This document shows, piece after piece, positions 1-6,465 of a stretch of 25,183 bases of DNA. How positions within the stretch are numbered: the stretch's first letter is position 1; the number at the start of each line of letters is the position of its first letter. Source of the stretch: a virus; IMG/VR virus record IMGVR_UViG_3300046009_002774, positions 1-25,183 of that record. One strand, given 5' to 3'. Made by a program: the position numbers and the translations under genes. The notes below the pieces were generated by a model, which was given only the letters and a program-made list of their open reading frames with translations, made no database searches and was not told the DNA's origin.

Positions 1-424
1 ACTTAGTAGATGACTCGGTGTTAATTGCATCACGCACTAAATTACGCAAATAAACGTGTGTAATTTCATCAATACCTTTGCGATATTTTTGGAATAAAAC
101 TGGAATTTTATCTGGTTGTAATGTATAAGTAATACCAATATCAGCGTTTACAGAAAGGCCTTCTTTAGTTTGGAATGTAATTGACTCATCTTCGTTACGA
201 CCTTCAGCACGAGATCTAGTCCATGTATAGTTTTGCATAAATGTTGGGAACGTATACAGTTGTTCATTTATACCAATCCAATAACGTCCTGGAGTTAATT
301 GCTCAGTGTCAACACCTTTATCACCGCCTAGTAAATGTACTTTAATGCCTACTTCGCCTACATTAACATTTGAACAGCCAGAAAGTACAGTAGCCATTGC
401 TGCAACTAATAGTAATTTATTCAT
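1..424 (-). CDS. Band-7/SPFH (prohibitin-like) lipoprotein, 3'-truncated by window edge
   Basis: The first 141 codons are present; the gene runs off the left edge. The N-terminus MNKLLLVAAMATVLSGC is a lipoprotein signal peptide with lipobox LSGC, so Cys17 should be lipidated and the protein anchored in a membrane facing the periplasm. After it come a short beta-rich stretch (TPGRYWIGI, residues 44-51), then TKEGLSVNADIGITYTL (about 86-102) and a helix with IPVLFQKYRKGIDEI and LRNLVRDAI (about 107-134). This order (strands around 'G.xVxVDxxIxY', then a helix ending in 'R..vRd.i') is that of SPFH/band-7 domains. Such proteins form oligomeric membrane scaffolds; the role in phages is unknown. 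The start ATG overlaps the stop of the upstream 69-aa gene (TAATG), and AAGGA lies about 9 bases before it, so the two are translationally coupled and share the promoter at 664-692. The family call is from residue pattern only. Confidence 0.8.
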   Translation of the reverse strand, partial: MNKLLLVAAMATVLSGCSNVNVGEVGIKVHLLGGDKGVDTEQLTPGRYWIGINEQLYTFPTFMQNYTWTRSRAEGRNEDESITFQTKEGLSVNADIGITYTLQPDKIPVLFQKYRKGIDEITHVYLRNLVRDAINTESSTK

Positions 425-633
425 TATTTCACATCCTTAAAAAGTTCGTCAACGGGTTTAACTGCATCCTTCCATAATTTGTAAATTACAATTGGATCAA
501 TGATTAATAAAATAAACCAACCTAGTGTAAATTCCCACCATTCGTTTGATGACATGTAGTACGGTAGTACAAAAATAAACTGTAGTAGAAAGAATAATAA
601 TACAGCTAGCACCTTAAAATAAATTAACAACAT
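424..633 (-). CDS. Small two-helix membrane protein
   Basis: A 69-aa protein with two hydrophobic segments (about residues 4-25 and 36-53), joined by a short loop with Trp and Glu (SSNEWWEF), and a charged C-terminal tail (KDAVKPVDELFKDVK). It has no signal peptidase site and should be an integral inner-membrane protein with both ends on the same side. AAGGAG lies 5 bases before the ATG, a strong ribosome binding site, and a sigma70-type promoter is immediately upstream. Its stop overlaps the start of the SPFH lipoprotein gene, so the two are one operon and may act on the same membrane; small membrane partners of SPFH proteins are common in bacteria. I do not recognise a family. A holin role is possible on topology alone, but the early-type promoter argues against it. 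Confidence 0.75.
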   Translation of the reverse strand: MLLIYFKVLAVLLFFLLQFIFVLPYYMSSNEWWEFTLGWFILLIIDPIVIYKLWKDAVKPVDELFKDVK

Positions 634-663
634 AGTTGCTCCTTAGTAATTAAATAAAAACAT

Positions 664-692
664 ATTATACTATATTAAATGCATTACTGCAA
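664..692 (-). promoter_or_regulatory. Sigma70-type promoter for the membrane-protein/SPFH operon
   Basis: Reading on the minus strand: -35 TTGCAG (687-692), a 17-base spacer, and a perfect -10 TATAAT (664-669). The -35 box matches the consensus at only three of six positions, but the spacing is ideal and the site lies 30 bases upstream of the 69-aa gene. The strong Shine-Dalgarno AAGGAG follows. No T4-type late box is present in this gap. Confidence 0.65.
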
Positions 693-694
693 GT

Positions 695-1615
695 TTACAG
701 ATTGCCTAATCGTATTAATGTAGCAGATAAATTAATCTCTGCATCACATATTAGCGCATGATCGACTAGACCTTGTTTAATAATAAGAATTGCTTTGCGT
801 TGTTTATCTTCATCGCCAAATACACTAATATTATCGTATAACCATCTATAAATCTCTTCCATTTCTTCCGGACGTGCTTGAGAGCATAATAATTTACGGG
901 CAGTATCAATTTTACCTGCTTTAAATAAGTCAACCATTTCAAGTTTGTAGTCAGGAAGTCCTGCATCACCAGTAGCCGACGTTTTAAGTACACCAGATAT
1001 GCTATTCATTTGAATAGTGTTAATACATTTTCTTAAATCTGGATAAGTTGCTTTAACATAAGTATCAAGTGTATCTAACTCAAATTCAATGTTTTCTTCC
1101 ATTAAAATTGTAGCAACTCGTGCAGTAAATTCTACACTATCAACTTTTTCAATATGGAATCCTTGACATCTCGAATGAATAGCAGGAATAATTTTATTTG
1201 GGTAGTTACATGTTAGTACAAATCTTGATGTATCGGAATATTCTTCCATAATACCACGTAAGCTAGCCTGTGCAGGCGGTGTTAAGAAGTCAGCTTCGTC
1301 AAGTAGCACTACTTTAAACTCACCAAACGGTATCATTTGAATAAAGTTTGTAATTCTATCTCGCATTGCGTCAATGCCGCGTTCACGAGATGCGTTGATT
1401 TCTAAAATATCCAAATCATCTATTTCTAATTCATTAAATAATATTTTTGCAAGTGTTGTTTTGCCCACACCTGCGCCGCCACTAAACAATAAATGCGGAA
1501 TACTTTTTTGTTCAATCCAACTCTGTATCTGTTGTTGTTGTCTGTCGTCTTTGAATACATATCCGTCAAGAGTTGCAGGACGGTAAGATTCTACCCATAA
1601 TGATTTTGTTGCCAT
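695..1615 (-). CDS. 44: Clamp-loader small subunit (T4 gp44-like AAA+ ATPase)
   Basis: A 306-aa AAA+ ATPase of the clamp-loader family; T4 gp44 is 319 aa. In T4 the gp44/gp62 complex uses ATP to load the gp45 sliding clamp on primer-template junctions. Visible motifs: N-terminal WVESYRP (7-13), Walker A GGAGVGKT (46-53), Walker B VVLLDEAD (102-109), sensor 1 TCN (135-137) and the SRC arginine-finger motif (148-150), which is the hallmark of clamp-loader small subunits. The last ~140 residues would form the helical collar. It has its own consensus sigma70 promoter (1646-1674), which suits early expression. The start is the ATG before ATKSLWVE, consistent with the family's usual N-terminus. A gp62 homologue is not in this window. 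The stop lies 31 bases upstream of the -10 box of the next operon. Confidence 0.95.
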   Translation of the reverse strand: MATKSLWVESYRPATLDGYVFKDDRQQQQIQSWIEQKSIPHLLFSGGAGVGKTTLAKILFNELEIDDLDILEINASRERGIDAMRDRITNFIQMIPFGEFKVVLLDEADFLTPPAQASLRGIMEEYSDTSRFVLTCNYPNKIIPAIHSRCQGFHIEKVDSVEFTARVATILMEENIEFELDTLDTYVKATYPDLRKCINTIQMNSISGVLKTSATGDAGLPDYKLEMVDLFKAGKIDTARKLLCSQARPEEMEEIYRWLYDNISVFGDEDKQRKAILIIKQGLVDHALICDAEINLSATLIRLGNL

Positions 1616-1645
1616 TGTGATACCTATTGATTAGTTTAAAAGTGT

Positions 1646-1674
1646 ATTATAGCGTAAAAGACGCAGTATGTCAA
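1646..1674 (-). promoter_or_regulatory. Consensus sigma70 promoter for the clamp-loader gene
   Basis: On the minus strand: TTGACA (1669-1674), 17-base spacer, TATAAT (1646-1651). Both hexamers match the consensus perfectly at ideal spacing. The -35 box coincides with the loop, plus one stem base, of the 12-bp inverted repeat at 1658-1686. The leader from the expected start site to the ATG at 1615 is roughly 24 bases. Confidence 0.85.
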
Positions 1675-1686
1675 ATACTGCGTCTT
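1658..1686 (-). terminator. 12-bp perfect hairpin: terminator of the co-chaperonin unit and/or operator
   Basis: AAGACGCAGTAT (1658-1669) and its exact complement (1675-1686) flank a 5-base loop. The hairpin lies just after the co-chaperonin stop (1693-1695). On the minus strand a short run of four T's follows the stem, which fits a modest intrinsic terminator for the leftward late unit. The repeat also brackets the -35 box of the clamp-loader promoter, so it could instead, or also, be a binding site for a dimeric regulator. The sequence alone does not decide between the two. Confidence 0.7.
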
Positions 1687-1692
1687 CACAGG

Positions 1693-2076
1693 TTAGTACA
1701 TTGGCTGACTAAAGTCAAACTCTTGTACAGTTGATGCGTTTGATGCGCCTAGGTTGACGTCTGTGGGTAAATGATCTGAAACTGCAATAATTGCTTTAGT
1801 TTCAACTCGTCTAACAGTAACAATGCTACCGTCAGTGTCTTCAACTTCGACACCACGTGTCCATCGACCATGTTCTATTAAAATCCAATCACCGACGTTA
1901 ACGTCAGATTGATCTGGACCAACTTTAAATACTTTGCCCCAACGAGGTTTAATACCTTCAGTTTTACCGTTGTCACTGCTAACAATAATCCCGCCTGCAG
2001 AAAATTGTTCTGCAAAGTTCATATCTGTAATTAACACATTATCATGAATAGTATCTAGGTGTCCTGTTACAATCAT
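1693..2076 (-). CDS. GroES/gp31-like co-chaperonin
   Basis: A 127-aa protein of the Cpn10 fold. The opening 'HDNVLITDM' and GGIIVSSDNGKTEG (about 28-41) match the first strand and the mobile-loop/roof region of GroES, followed by RWGKVFKVGPD and NVGDWILIEHGRW, the typical 'G.V..vGpg....vGD.Vl' pattern of the family. T4 gp31 (111 aa) replaces GroES on host GroEL to fold the major capsid protein. A similar role here is inferred from family and context. The C-terminal ~25 residues (from about PTDVNLG) go beyond a standard GroES and may be disordered. Its start overlaps the stop of the 114-aa gene (ATGA), indicating translational coupling. It is the last gene of the leftward unit before the hairpin at 1658-1686. 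Confidence 0.85.
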   Translation of the reverse strand: MIVTGHLDTIHDNVLITDMNFAEQFSAGGIIVSSDNGKTEGIKPRWGKVFKVGPDQSDVNVGDWILIEHGRWTRGVEVEDTDGSIVTVRRVETKAIIAVSDHLPTDVNLGASNASTVQEFDFSQPMY

Positions 2077-2417
2077 TGTTTACCTTTATTGTTGTTAGCT
2101 TTAGTAAAATCGGATGCAACTGATTCGACTATTGGCTCAAAAACCGGAGCCGGTGTAGTTAATGCCGGTTGTACTTTAGGTTGTTCTTTAATTATAGGTT
2201 GTGCAGTCTGTACTGGTGCAGAATATATTTCAACTGGTGTTCCTGTAGACGGAACATGTGGAACATCCGGTTGTTTACGAATAATTTGACCACCTGGACC
2301 TAATTCGTCGCCTCTTGCGTTAATGCGAACGTTGCTTACTGCAACTGCAAGTTCGTTTTGACTTGCTAGTCTAGCCATATCAATTACTTTACCTTTAGCT
2401 GTTTTGTATAATGCCAT
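2073..2417 (-). CDS. Conserved phage protein with a Pro-rich tail, function unknown
   Basis: A 114-aa protein. Residues 1-48 (MALYKTAKGKVIDMARL..., with NVRINARGDELGPGG) resemble a small uncharacterised protein I recall from T4-like phages of aquatic bacteria, with a conserved 'M..lYrTA.Gk.iDm..L...Ne' start and an 'nARGD' segment. The rest is rich in Pro, Thr, Val and Ala (about 49-100), probably disordered, and ends in a basic Asn/Lys tail. AAGGAG stands about 7 bases before the ATG. The gene overlaps the co-chaperonin by four bases, so the two are made together; given that coupling, a role in virion assembly is possible but unproven. No enzymatic motif is visible. Confidence 0.75.
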   Translation of the reverse strand: MALYKTAKGKVIDMARLASQNELAVAVSNVRINARGDELGPGGQIIRKQPDVPHVPSTGTPVEIYSAPVQTAQPIIKEQPKVQPALTTPAPVFEPIVESVASDFTKANNNKGKQ

Positions 2418-2439
2418 GTTATTCTCCTTTATTAGTTAC

Positions 2440-2949
2440 TTATCTTAAAAACTCTCGCCAATCTAAATTATATTTAATACTATCTATTTTGTGAACATTT
2501 AACAAATATAACACGAAACTAGAAACACTAGATCCTCTTCCTACGCCCCAAATAATATTTTCTTGTAAACAGGTATCTACAAAAAATTTAAGCCATTGCA
2601 GTAATCGAATCATGTTTCTTTTTTTAAATTCTGCTAGCTCATCTAAAACTCGTGTTTGTTCAGTACTAGATGTACATTTTGATATACAATACTCTTGTAC
2701 ATCAAATGAATAATATTCAATTGGCATAAACCAGCAGTCTTGTGATTTGCTATCAAACTCGTCAATCGATAAGTCGTATGTTGATGAATCAAATGTAGCA
2801 AAGGTCATCTCTGCTATTTTAGAAAGTTGTGAAAATTCGTAAGTGTTTTCAACTACAATATTTGATAATGATGTTTGATGTCCTGAATACAAGACATCAA
2901 ACACATCAGATTCGTTAAAAATTGGGTTTGCAAATTTATCTAATTTCAT
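2440..2949 (-). CDS. Truncated DNA polymerase III alpha (DnaE)-like palm fragment
   Basis: A 169-aa protein. Its C-terminal third (about 110-169) follows the bacterial replicative polymerase DnaE just before its active site: a helix RLLQWLKFFVDTCLQENIIW, then GVGRGSSVSSFVLYLLNV (like GPGRGSAAGSLVAYLLGI in DnaE), then KIDSIKYNLDWREFL (like DPLKYdLlFERFL). In full-length DnaE the catalytic aspartates follow shortly after FERFLNP; this protein stops at FLR, so it lacks them, as well as the thumb, fingers and PHP domain. The N-terminal 100 residues are not recognised. The next gene downstream is unrelated, so this is not a broken gene with its remainder nearby. The ribosome binding site is weak. 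A non-catalytic nucleotide- or DNA-binding role is the simplest reading, but nothing proves one. Confidence 0.7.
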   Translation of the reverse strand: MKLDKFANPIFNESDVFDVLYSGHQTSLSNIVVENTYEFSQLSKIAEMTFATFDSSTYDLSIDEFDSKSQDCWFMPIEYYSFDVQEYCISKCTSSTEQTRVLDELAEFKKRNMIRLLQWLKFFVDTCLQENIIWGVGRGSSVSSFVLYLLNVHKIDSIKYNLDWREFLR

Positions 2950-2958
2950 GTATGTATT

Positions 2959-3189
2959 TTAACTTACATTTATTAGTTTGTCAAGTCCTTTATTTCTAGA
3001 TTCCATTACTTTATTCCATTCCTCACGTTGTCTATTACTTAACTCTTCCTTATATGCGTCTAACATAATAGTAATTTGGTTTTGTAATTCATAATTTGAA
3101 GTCATAAAATATTTTTTAGTTAAGTCGTTTATCTTTGCTTCTAACTCAGTAGTCTTTAACTCTGATAAATTATATACTAATGGATGCAT
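2959..3189 (-). CDS. Small helical (coiled-coil-like) protein, unknown function
   Basis: A 76-aa protein, almost wholly predicted helix: LSELKTTELEAKINDLTKKYF (about 8-28) and ELQNQITIMLDAYKEELSNRQREEW (about 34-58) have heptad-like spacing of Leu/Ile, with a 'YNL' start and a basic end. It resembles small helical proteins I recall from T4-like phages of aquatic bacteria, without a known role. The start lies two bases after the stop of the 191-aa tail gene, and the stop lies nine bases before the DnaE-like gene, so it sits inside the leftward unit with no room for its own promoter. No catalytic motif is seen. Confidence 0.65.
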   Translation of the reverse strand: MHPLVYNLSELKTTELEAKINDLTKKYFMTSNYELQNQITIMLDAYKEELSNRQREEWNKVMESRNKGLDKLINVS

Positions 3190-3191
3190 AA

Positions 3192-3767
3192 TTAAAATTC
3201 ATAACGACCTAAATATCTGTAAAACACATTTGCACCGCCGTCGTAACTAAATGCTTCAATTGATTGGAATGCCACATTATCAATTTCTAAAACTGGAAAT
3301 CCAGTTTCTTCTATCACGTTGCCGCCTTGCGCAGTTCCTAGTGTTATAGCTACTGTGTTTGACGTTCCAGCAATTAAATGTAATCGTATAATACCGTACA
3401 ATCCGGTAACTGGCCAATGGCTAAAGGTAAGTGAAGTATTTTGCGTTAATGTAAATTTTTGAAACTCACCGTTCCACAAAGAAACATCAACACTAGTATC
3501 AGTAATAGTTGCAGAATAAGATGTAGCGTAAAATTTATTATATCTACCGTTAAGAATTATGCCTGCTGCTAAATCGTTTGTTGAAACACCTGCGCCGGCT
3601 AATGGTGTTTTTAATACTGCACGTGTTTCAAATTGTTCAAGTTCTGCTTTAGCTTGAGCTAATGCAGTTTGAATTCGTGCAAAATTGTCACGAAATCCTT
3701 TACTGTCGTTATCGACACCCGCTACCGGGTAATGAATATCGATTGTTGTTGCTACTATATTACTCAT
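3192..3767 (-). CDS. Putative tail-fibre-associated structural protein
   Basis: A 191-aa protein. The N-terminal segment (IDIHYPVAGVDNDSKGFRDNFARIQTAL, about 9-36, then a helix AKAELEQFETRAVL) is a module I know from structural proteins of T4-like aquatic phages; its 'DS..RD.F..' core recurs at the N-terminus of the giant fibre at 10734. The rest is beta-rich (FTLTQNTSLTFSHWPVTGLYGIIRLHLIAG and so on) and ends in FYRYLGRYEF. Such C-terminal halves are common in phage tail-tip or capsid decoration proteins. The start overlaps the stop of the 871-aa fibre gene (ATGA), and the ribosome site is a weak AGGA. A possible additional late promoter (GATAAATA) lies 27 bases upstream, inside that gene. 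The exact position in the virion is unknown. Confidence 0.7.
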   Translation of the reverse strand: MSNIVATTIDIHYPVAGVDNDSKGFRDNFARIQTALAQAKAELEQFETRAVLKTPLAGAGVSTNDLAAGIILNGRYNKFYATSYSATITDTSVDVSLWNGEFQKFTLTQNTSLTFSHWPVTGLYGIIRLHLIAGTSNTVAITLGTAQGGNVIEETGFPVLEIDNVAFQSIEAFSYDGGANVFYRYLGRYEF

Positions 3768-6379
3768 TGGAGGTTCCTATTATTAAATGCAATATATTTA
3801 TCAGTGTTATCACCGATAATTTTGTTTATTATTACTCTATCAACTGTGTAATCTATTAGTTTAAAATCAAAATTACTATACTTAATATTTAACAGTATGT
3901 TGTCAGCTGTTCCGACCTTACAAAAACACAACGGAACTGCTAATGTAAATCCTAACTGCGTTCTAGAATCCGGTTGCACTGATCTCATCCACAATGGCAT
4001 ATAATCCCATTTTAATTTACCAAGCTTTGAAATTTGAGACCGCCATTGTGTGACATTATTTTTATCATATAGCGTATCTGCTAACATTGGATCTATCATT
4101 TTCACGTATATTACTTCATAAACTGGTGTTTTAGTACCGGGGTTATATGCAATTGCTTTATAAACGTTTTCAAATTGGAATCGTTTAATGGTTTCGGTTG
4201 TTAATACACTAAAATGACCTAAATCACTTGTTTCAATTCCGGCATATAGCAACATTGACAAGTTATCTTGTATTCCAAACAGTGAATCGTATGGTCTATA
4301 AATATTGTCTGGCGTAAATATTGCGGAATCGTTAATAAATTTAGACCAAATTACTCGATGTGCCGGATTTAAGAACGGTTTAACTGATATATTGCTATAT
4401 TCAATATTATTTGGTACTTCTATTGCTATTTTAAATGATCTAACCGATGCGCTATAGTAATATTGATCAGATGCAGTAACTGTAAAATTGTATACTCGAT
4501 CAATAGTTGTAAGCCTATTATCAAATGTAGTAGAATCAATGTATAAATCAAATGACGTTAGTCCGTATTCTTTGTTAGTTTGGTTAAATGTAGTTGTGTT
4601 TAATACTGATCCGATTGTTGTAAGATTAAAATCAAACGTTGTGTTTTTATCTTGCAAACCAGATGCCGGATTTAATGTATAATTAGCATCTGCTAATAAC
4701 GGGAATAGTCTAAGTTTGTAAGTATCAAATGTAACTCTGTATTCTAACTCATCTGTATCAAATGTAGTAGCGTTATTGTCAAAGTTAATAGTATTACCAA
4801 ATTGTTGTACTTTACCAGTTATTTCACCGTCAAATTCTAATGATAATCCCGGAGGTAACTGTCCAGAAGTTATATTATAAATTATGCTTGCATTTGGGAT
4901 AGACGTAGTAGCATTAATATTAAGTAATGAAACGTATCCTGCATCAACATGGCCTAAGTTGCTAGGAGTATTCCAAGTAATAGCACTATCAATTTCTCCA
5001 ATAATATCAACTGTAAAGACTCTTGACACACTATTAATTTCAGTAGTATTTACATCGCCGATTCGAATTGCAGTTACAGTAAAGCTATATGACTTTGTAA
5101 TTGCAGACTGTGCAGGTACTTTTCCAAATACATCTCCTGAAATTTCATCAAATCGCATACCTAGAGGTATTTCACTCTTTGTTCCAATAAAAAACTGTGT
5201 TCCGTTAGTTAAACTAACATCAAGGGGAGAGTGTAATGTAAGAGTGTACTCGTTAGTTGTGTAGGAATGCACTTCTGCAATTCTATTAAATATTTTAGAA
5301 CCAGCAAATTTTACGTAATGCCCGACTACCGGTGATACAACAGTTGCAGTTGTAGTAACAATATAACTACCAACTCTGTTATAATCAAATGATCCGCCAT
5401 CTTGCGGTAATCTACGAGTGGCGGTTGCTAAAGATAAGGCATTGATAGGTTCTAATTTGTAGTATAACGAGTATGTATCAAATACATCAAGTACTAATGT
5501 TACATAGTTGTTTGCTCGGTATGTTCCTAAATTAGAGGATGTAAGCCATACCGGAGCTTGGACGTAAGTTGTATCTGCAGTGTATACGTTAGAATTTGAA
5601 ATTAACGATTCTGAGTCAGCTCTAAACGATGCCGGGTTAACTACATATATTTGAAATTTGCGATACGGTGGGGAAGTAGTGTCTCCGTCAGTTACAGTTA
5701 CAACAAATTCGTAGTATCTATTAATTGCTTTTGGCTGTGGTATAAAACTTGAATCATATCCCATAGTATAGTCGTAAACAATTACATCGTAATTGTTTTG
5801 CGATGGCGGATTTGCAAGATCATAATTACCGGCATCATACAGGCCGTAATCATACTTACCATTACCTTCTCCTACTTTTAAGCTAGTTACTGGTTCTACA
5901 ATACCATAAATTACACCATCCGGTGTAAGAGACAACCCTGGAGGTAGGGTACCTTCTGTTATAAAGTATGTTAATTTTTGTCCTGCAATAGTATCAGTAT
6001 CAAATGCGTTTATTTGGTAATTAATAAATGCGTTGTCGATCATAAACAATTGTTTATGTGGTCCGATGTTTAATAAGCCAGGCGGAGTTAAAATTACAGG
6101 GTTATCTGGTCCGCTGATTGTAATAGTGAATGTTCTATCAGCAATTTGATTATTTTTACTTGCTCTAATACAAAAAGAAAACTTTGTATTTCGAGCAACT
6201 TCATACGGAGTACCTAGTATGTGGTCGTGGTTTAACCATAACCCGCCAGGTAGTTTTCCTGAAATAACCTTGTAAGCAATAGTGCTGTCATCGTTAACAG
6301 GTAATTGTAAATTAAAATTAGAGTCCTCTTGGAATGTACCAAGAGACCCCGATGGTTGTGTCCAAACAGTTAGTTCCAT
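3764..6379 (-). CDS. Large tail-fibre protein with putative Ig (He_PIG) domains
   Basis: An 871-aa structural protein. Four copies of the 'LPpGLsl...G.i.G.p' motif of putative Ig/cadherin-like domains are visible: LPGGLWLNHDHILGTP (43-58), LPPGLSLTPDGVIYG (145-159), IPLGMRFDEISGDVFGKV (404-421) and LPPGLSLEFDGEITGKV (508-524), each inside a beta-rich domain with 'FTVT'-type strands. Such domains form the rod or adhesive parts of bacterial and phage surface proteins. The C-terminal ~200 residues (from about 660) have no Ig motifs; they contain WRSQISKLGKLKWDYMPLWMRS and a LGFTLAVPLCFC segment, which I associate with aquatic T4-like virion proteins of unknown role. A perfect late promoter (6398-6405) lies 18 bases upstream. 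The gene starts the leftward structural unit and overlaps the 191-aa gene by four bases. Confidence 0.8.
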   Translation of the reverse strand: MELTVWTQPSGSLGTFQEDSNFNLQLPVNDDSTIAYKVISGKLPGGLWLNHDHILGTPYEVARNTKFSFCIRASKNNQIADRTFTITISGPDNPVILTPPGLLNIGPHKQLFMIDNAFINYQINAFDTDTIAGQKLTYFITEGTLPPGLSLTPDGVIYGIVEPVTSLKVGEGNGKYDYGLYDAGNYDLANPPSQNNYDVIVYDYTMGYDSSFIPQPKAINRYYEFVVTVTDGDTTSPPYRKFQIYVVNPASFRADSESLISNSNVYTADTTYVQAPVWLTSSNLGTYRANNYVTLVLDVFDTYSLYYKLEPINALSLATATRRLPQDGGSFDYNRVGSYIVTTTATVVSPVVGHYVKFAGSKIFNRIAEVHSYTTNEYTLTLHSPLDVSLTNGTQFFIGTKSEIPLGMRFDEISGDVFGKVPAQSAITKSYSFTVTAIRIGDVNTTEINSVSRVFTVDIIGEIDSAITWNTPSNLGHVDAGYVSLLNINATTSIPNASIIYNITSGQLPPGLSLEFDGEITGKVQQFGNTINFDNNATTFDTDELEYRVTFDTYKLRLFPLLADANYTLNPASGLQDKNTTFDFNLTTIGSVLNTTTFNQTNKEYGLTSFDLYIDSTTFDNRLTTIDRVYNFTVTASDQYYYSASVRSFKIAIEVPNNIEYSNISVKPFLNPAHRVIWSKFINDSAIFTPDNIYRPYDSLFGIQDNLSMLLYAGIETSDLGHFSVLTTETIKRFQFENVYKAIAYNPGTKTPVYEVIYVKMIDPMLADTLYDKNNVTQWRSQISKLGKLKWDYMPLWMRSVQPDSRTQLGFTLAVPLCFCKVGTADNILLNIKYSNFDFKLIDYTVDRVIINKIIGDNTDKYIAFNNRNLQ
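3795..3802 (-). promoter_or_regulatory. Possible late promoter (GATAAATA) for the 191-aa tail gene
   Basis: GATAAATA on the minus strand, 27 bases before the ATG of the 191-aa gene and inside the end of the 871-aa gene. It is identical to the boxes at 6440-6447 and 10685-10692. Because it lies in coding sequence and the gene is already coupled to its upstream neighbour, chance occurrence is possible. Confidence 0.4.
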
Positions 6380-6397
6380 ATTTGTTCTCGTTTGCAG

Positions 6398-6405
6398 TAT
6401 TTATA
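6398..6405 (-). promoter_or_regulatory. T4-type late promoter (TATAAATA), leftward
   Basis: An exact TATAAATA on the minus strand, 18 bases before the ATG of the 871-aa fibre gene. T4-like late promoters consist of just this -10 box, recognised by RNA polymerase carrying gp55 with gp33 and the gp45 clamp. There is no sigma70 -35 box. A GAGAAC weak ribosome site follows. Confidence 0.8.
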
Positions 6406-6439
6406 AGATTTCCGTGTGTCTGATACTCGCCATAATTAT

Positions 6440-6447
6440 GATAAATA
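6440..6447 (+). promoter_or_regulatory. T4-type late promoter (GATAAATA), rightward
   Basis: GATAAATA, 18 bases before the ATG of the 485-aa fibre gene, exactly the spacing of the divergent TATAAATA at 6398-6405. The first base of the box is known to vary in T4-like phages of cyanobacteria (NATAAATA). A GAGA ribosome site lies between box and start. Confidence 0.7.
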
Positions 6448-6465
6448 TTAAAAAGAGACTTAATT

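Noticed and set aside
2437-2444. GATAAGTA on the minus strand, 19 bases before the 114-aa gene
   Set aside because: It is one base off the late box and overlaps the stop of the DnaE-like gene. The distance is suggestive, but the mismatch falls in the core, so I did not call it.
4884-5264. A 126-codon plus-strand frame inside the 871-aa fibre gene
   Set aside because: Antisense shadow; no domain, and the minus-strand gene has four clear Ig motifs and a promoter.
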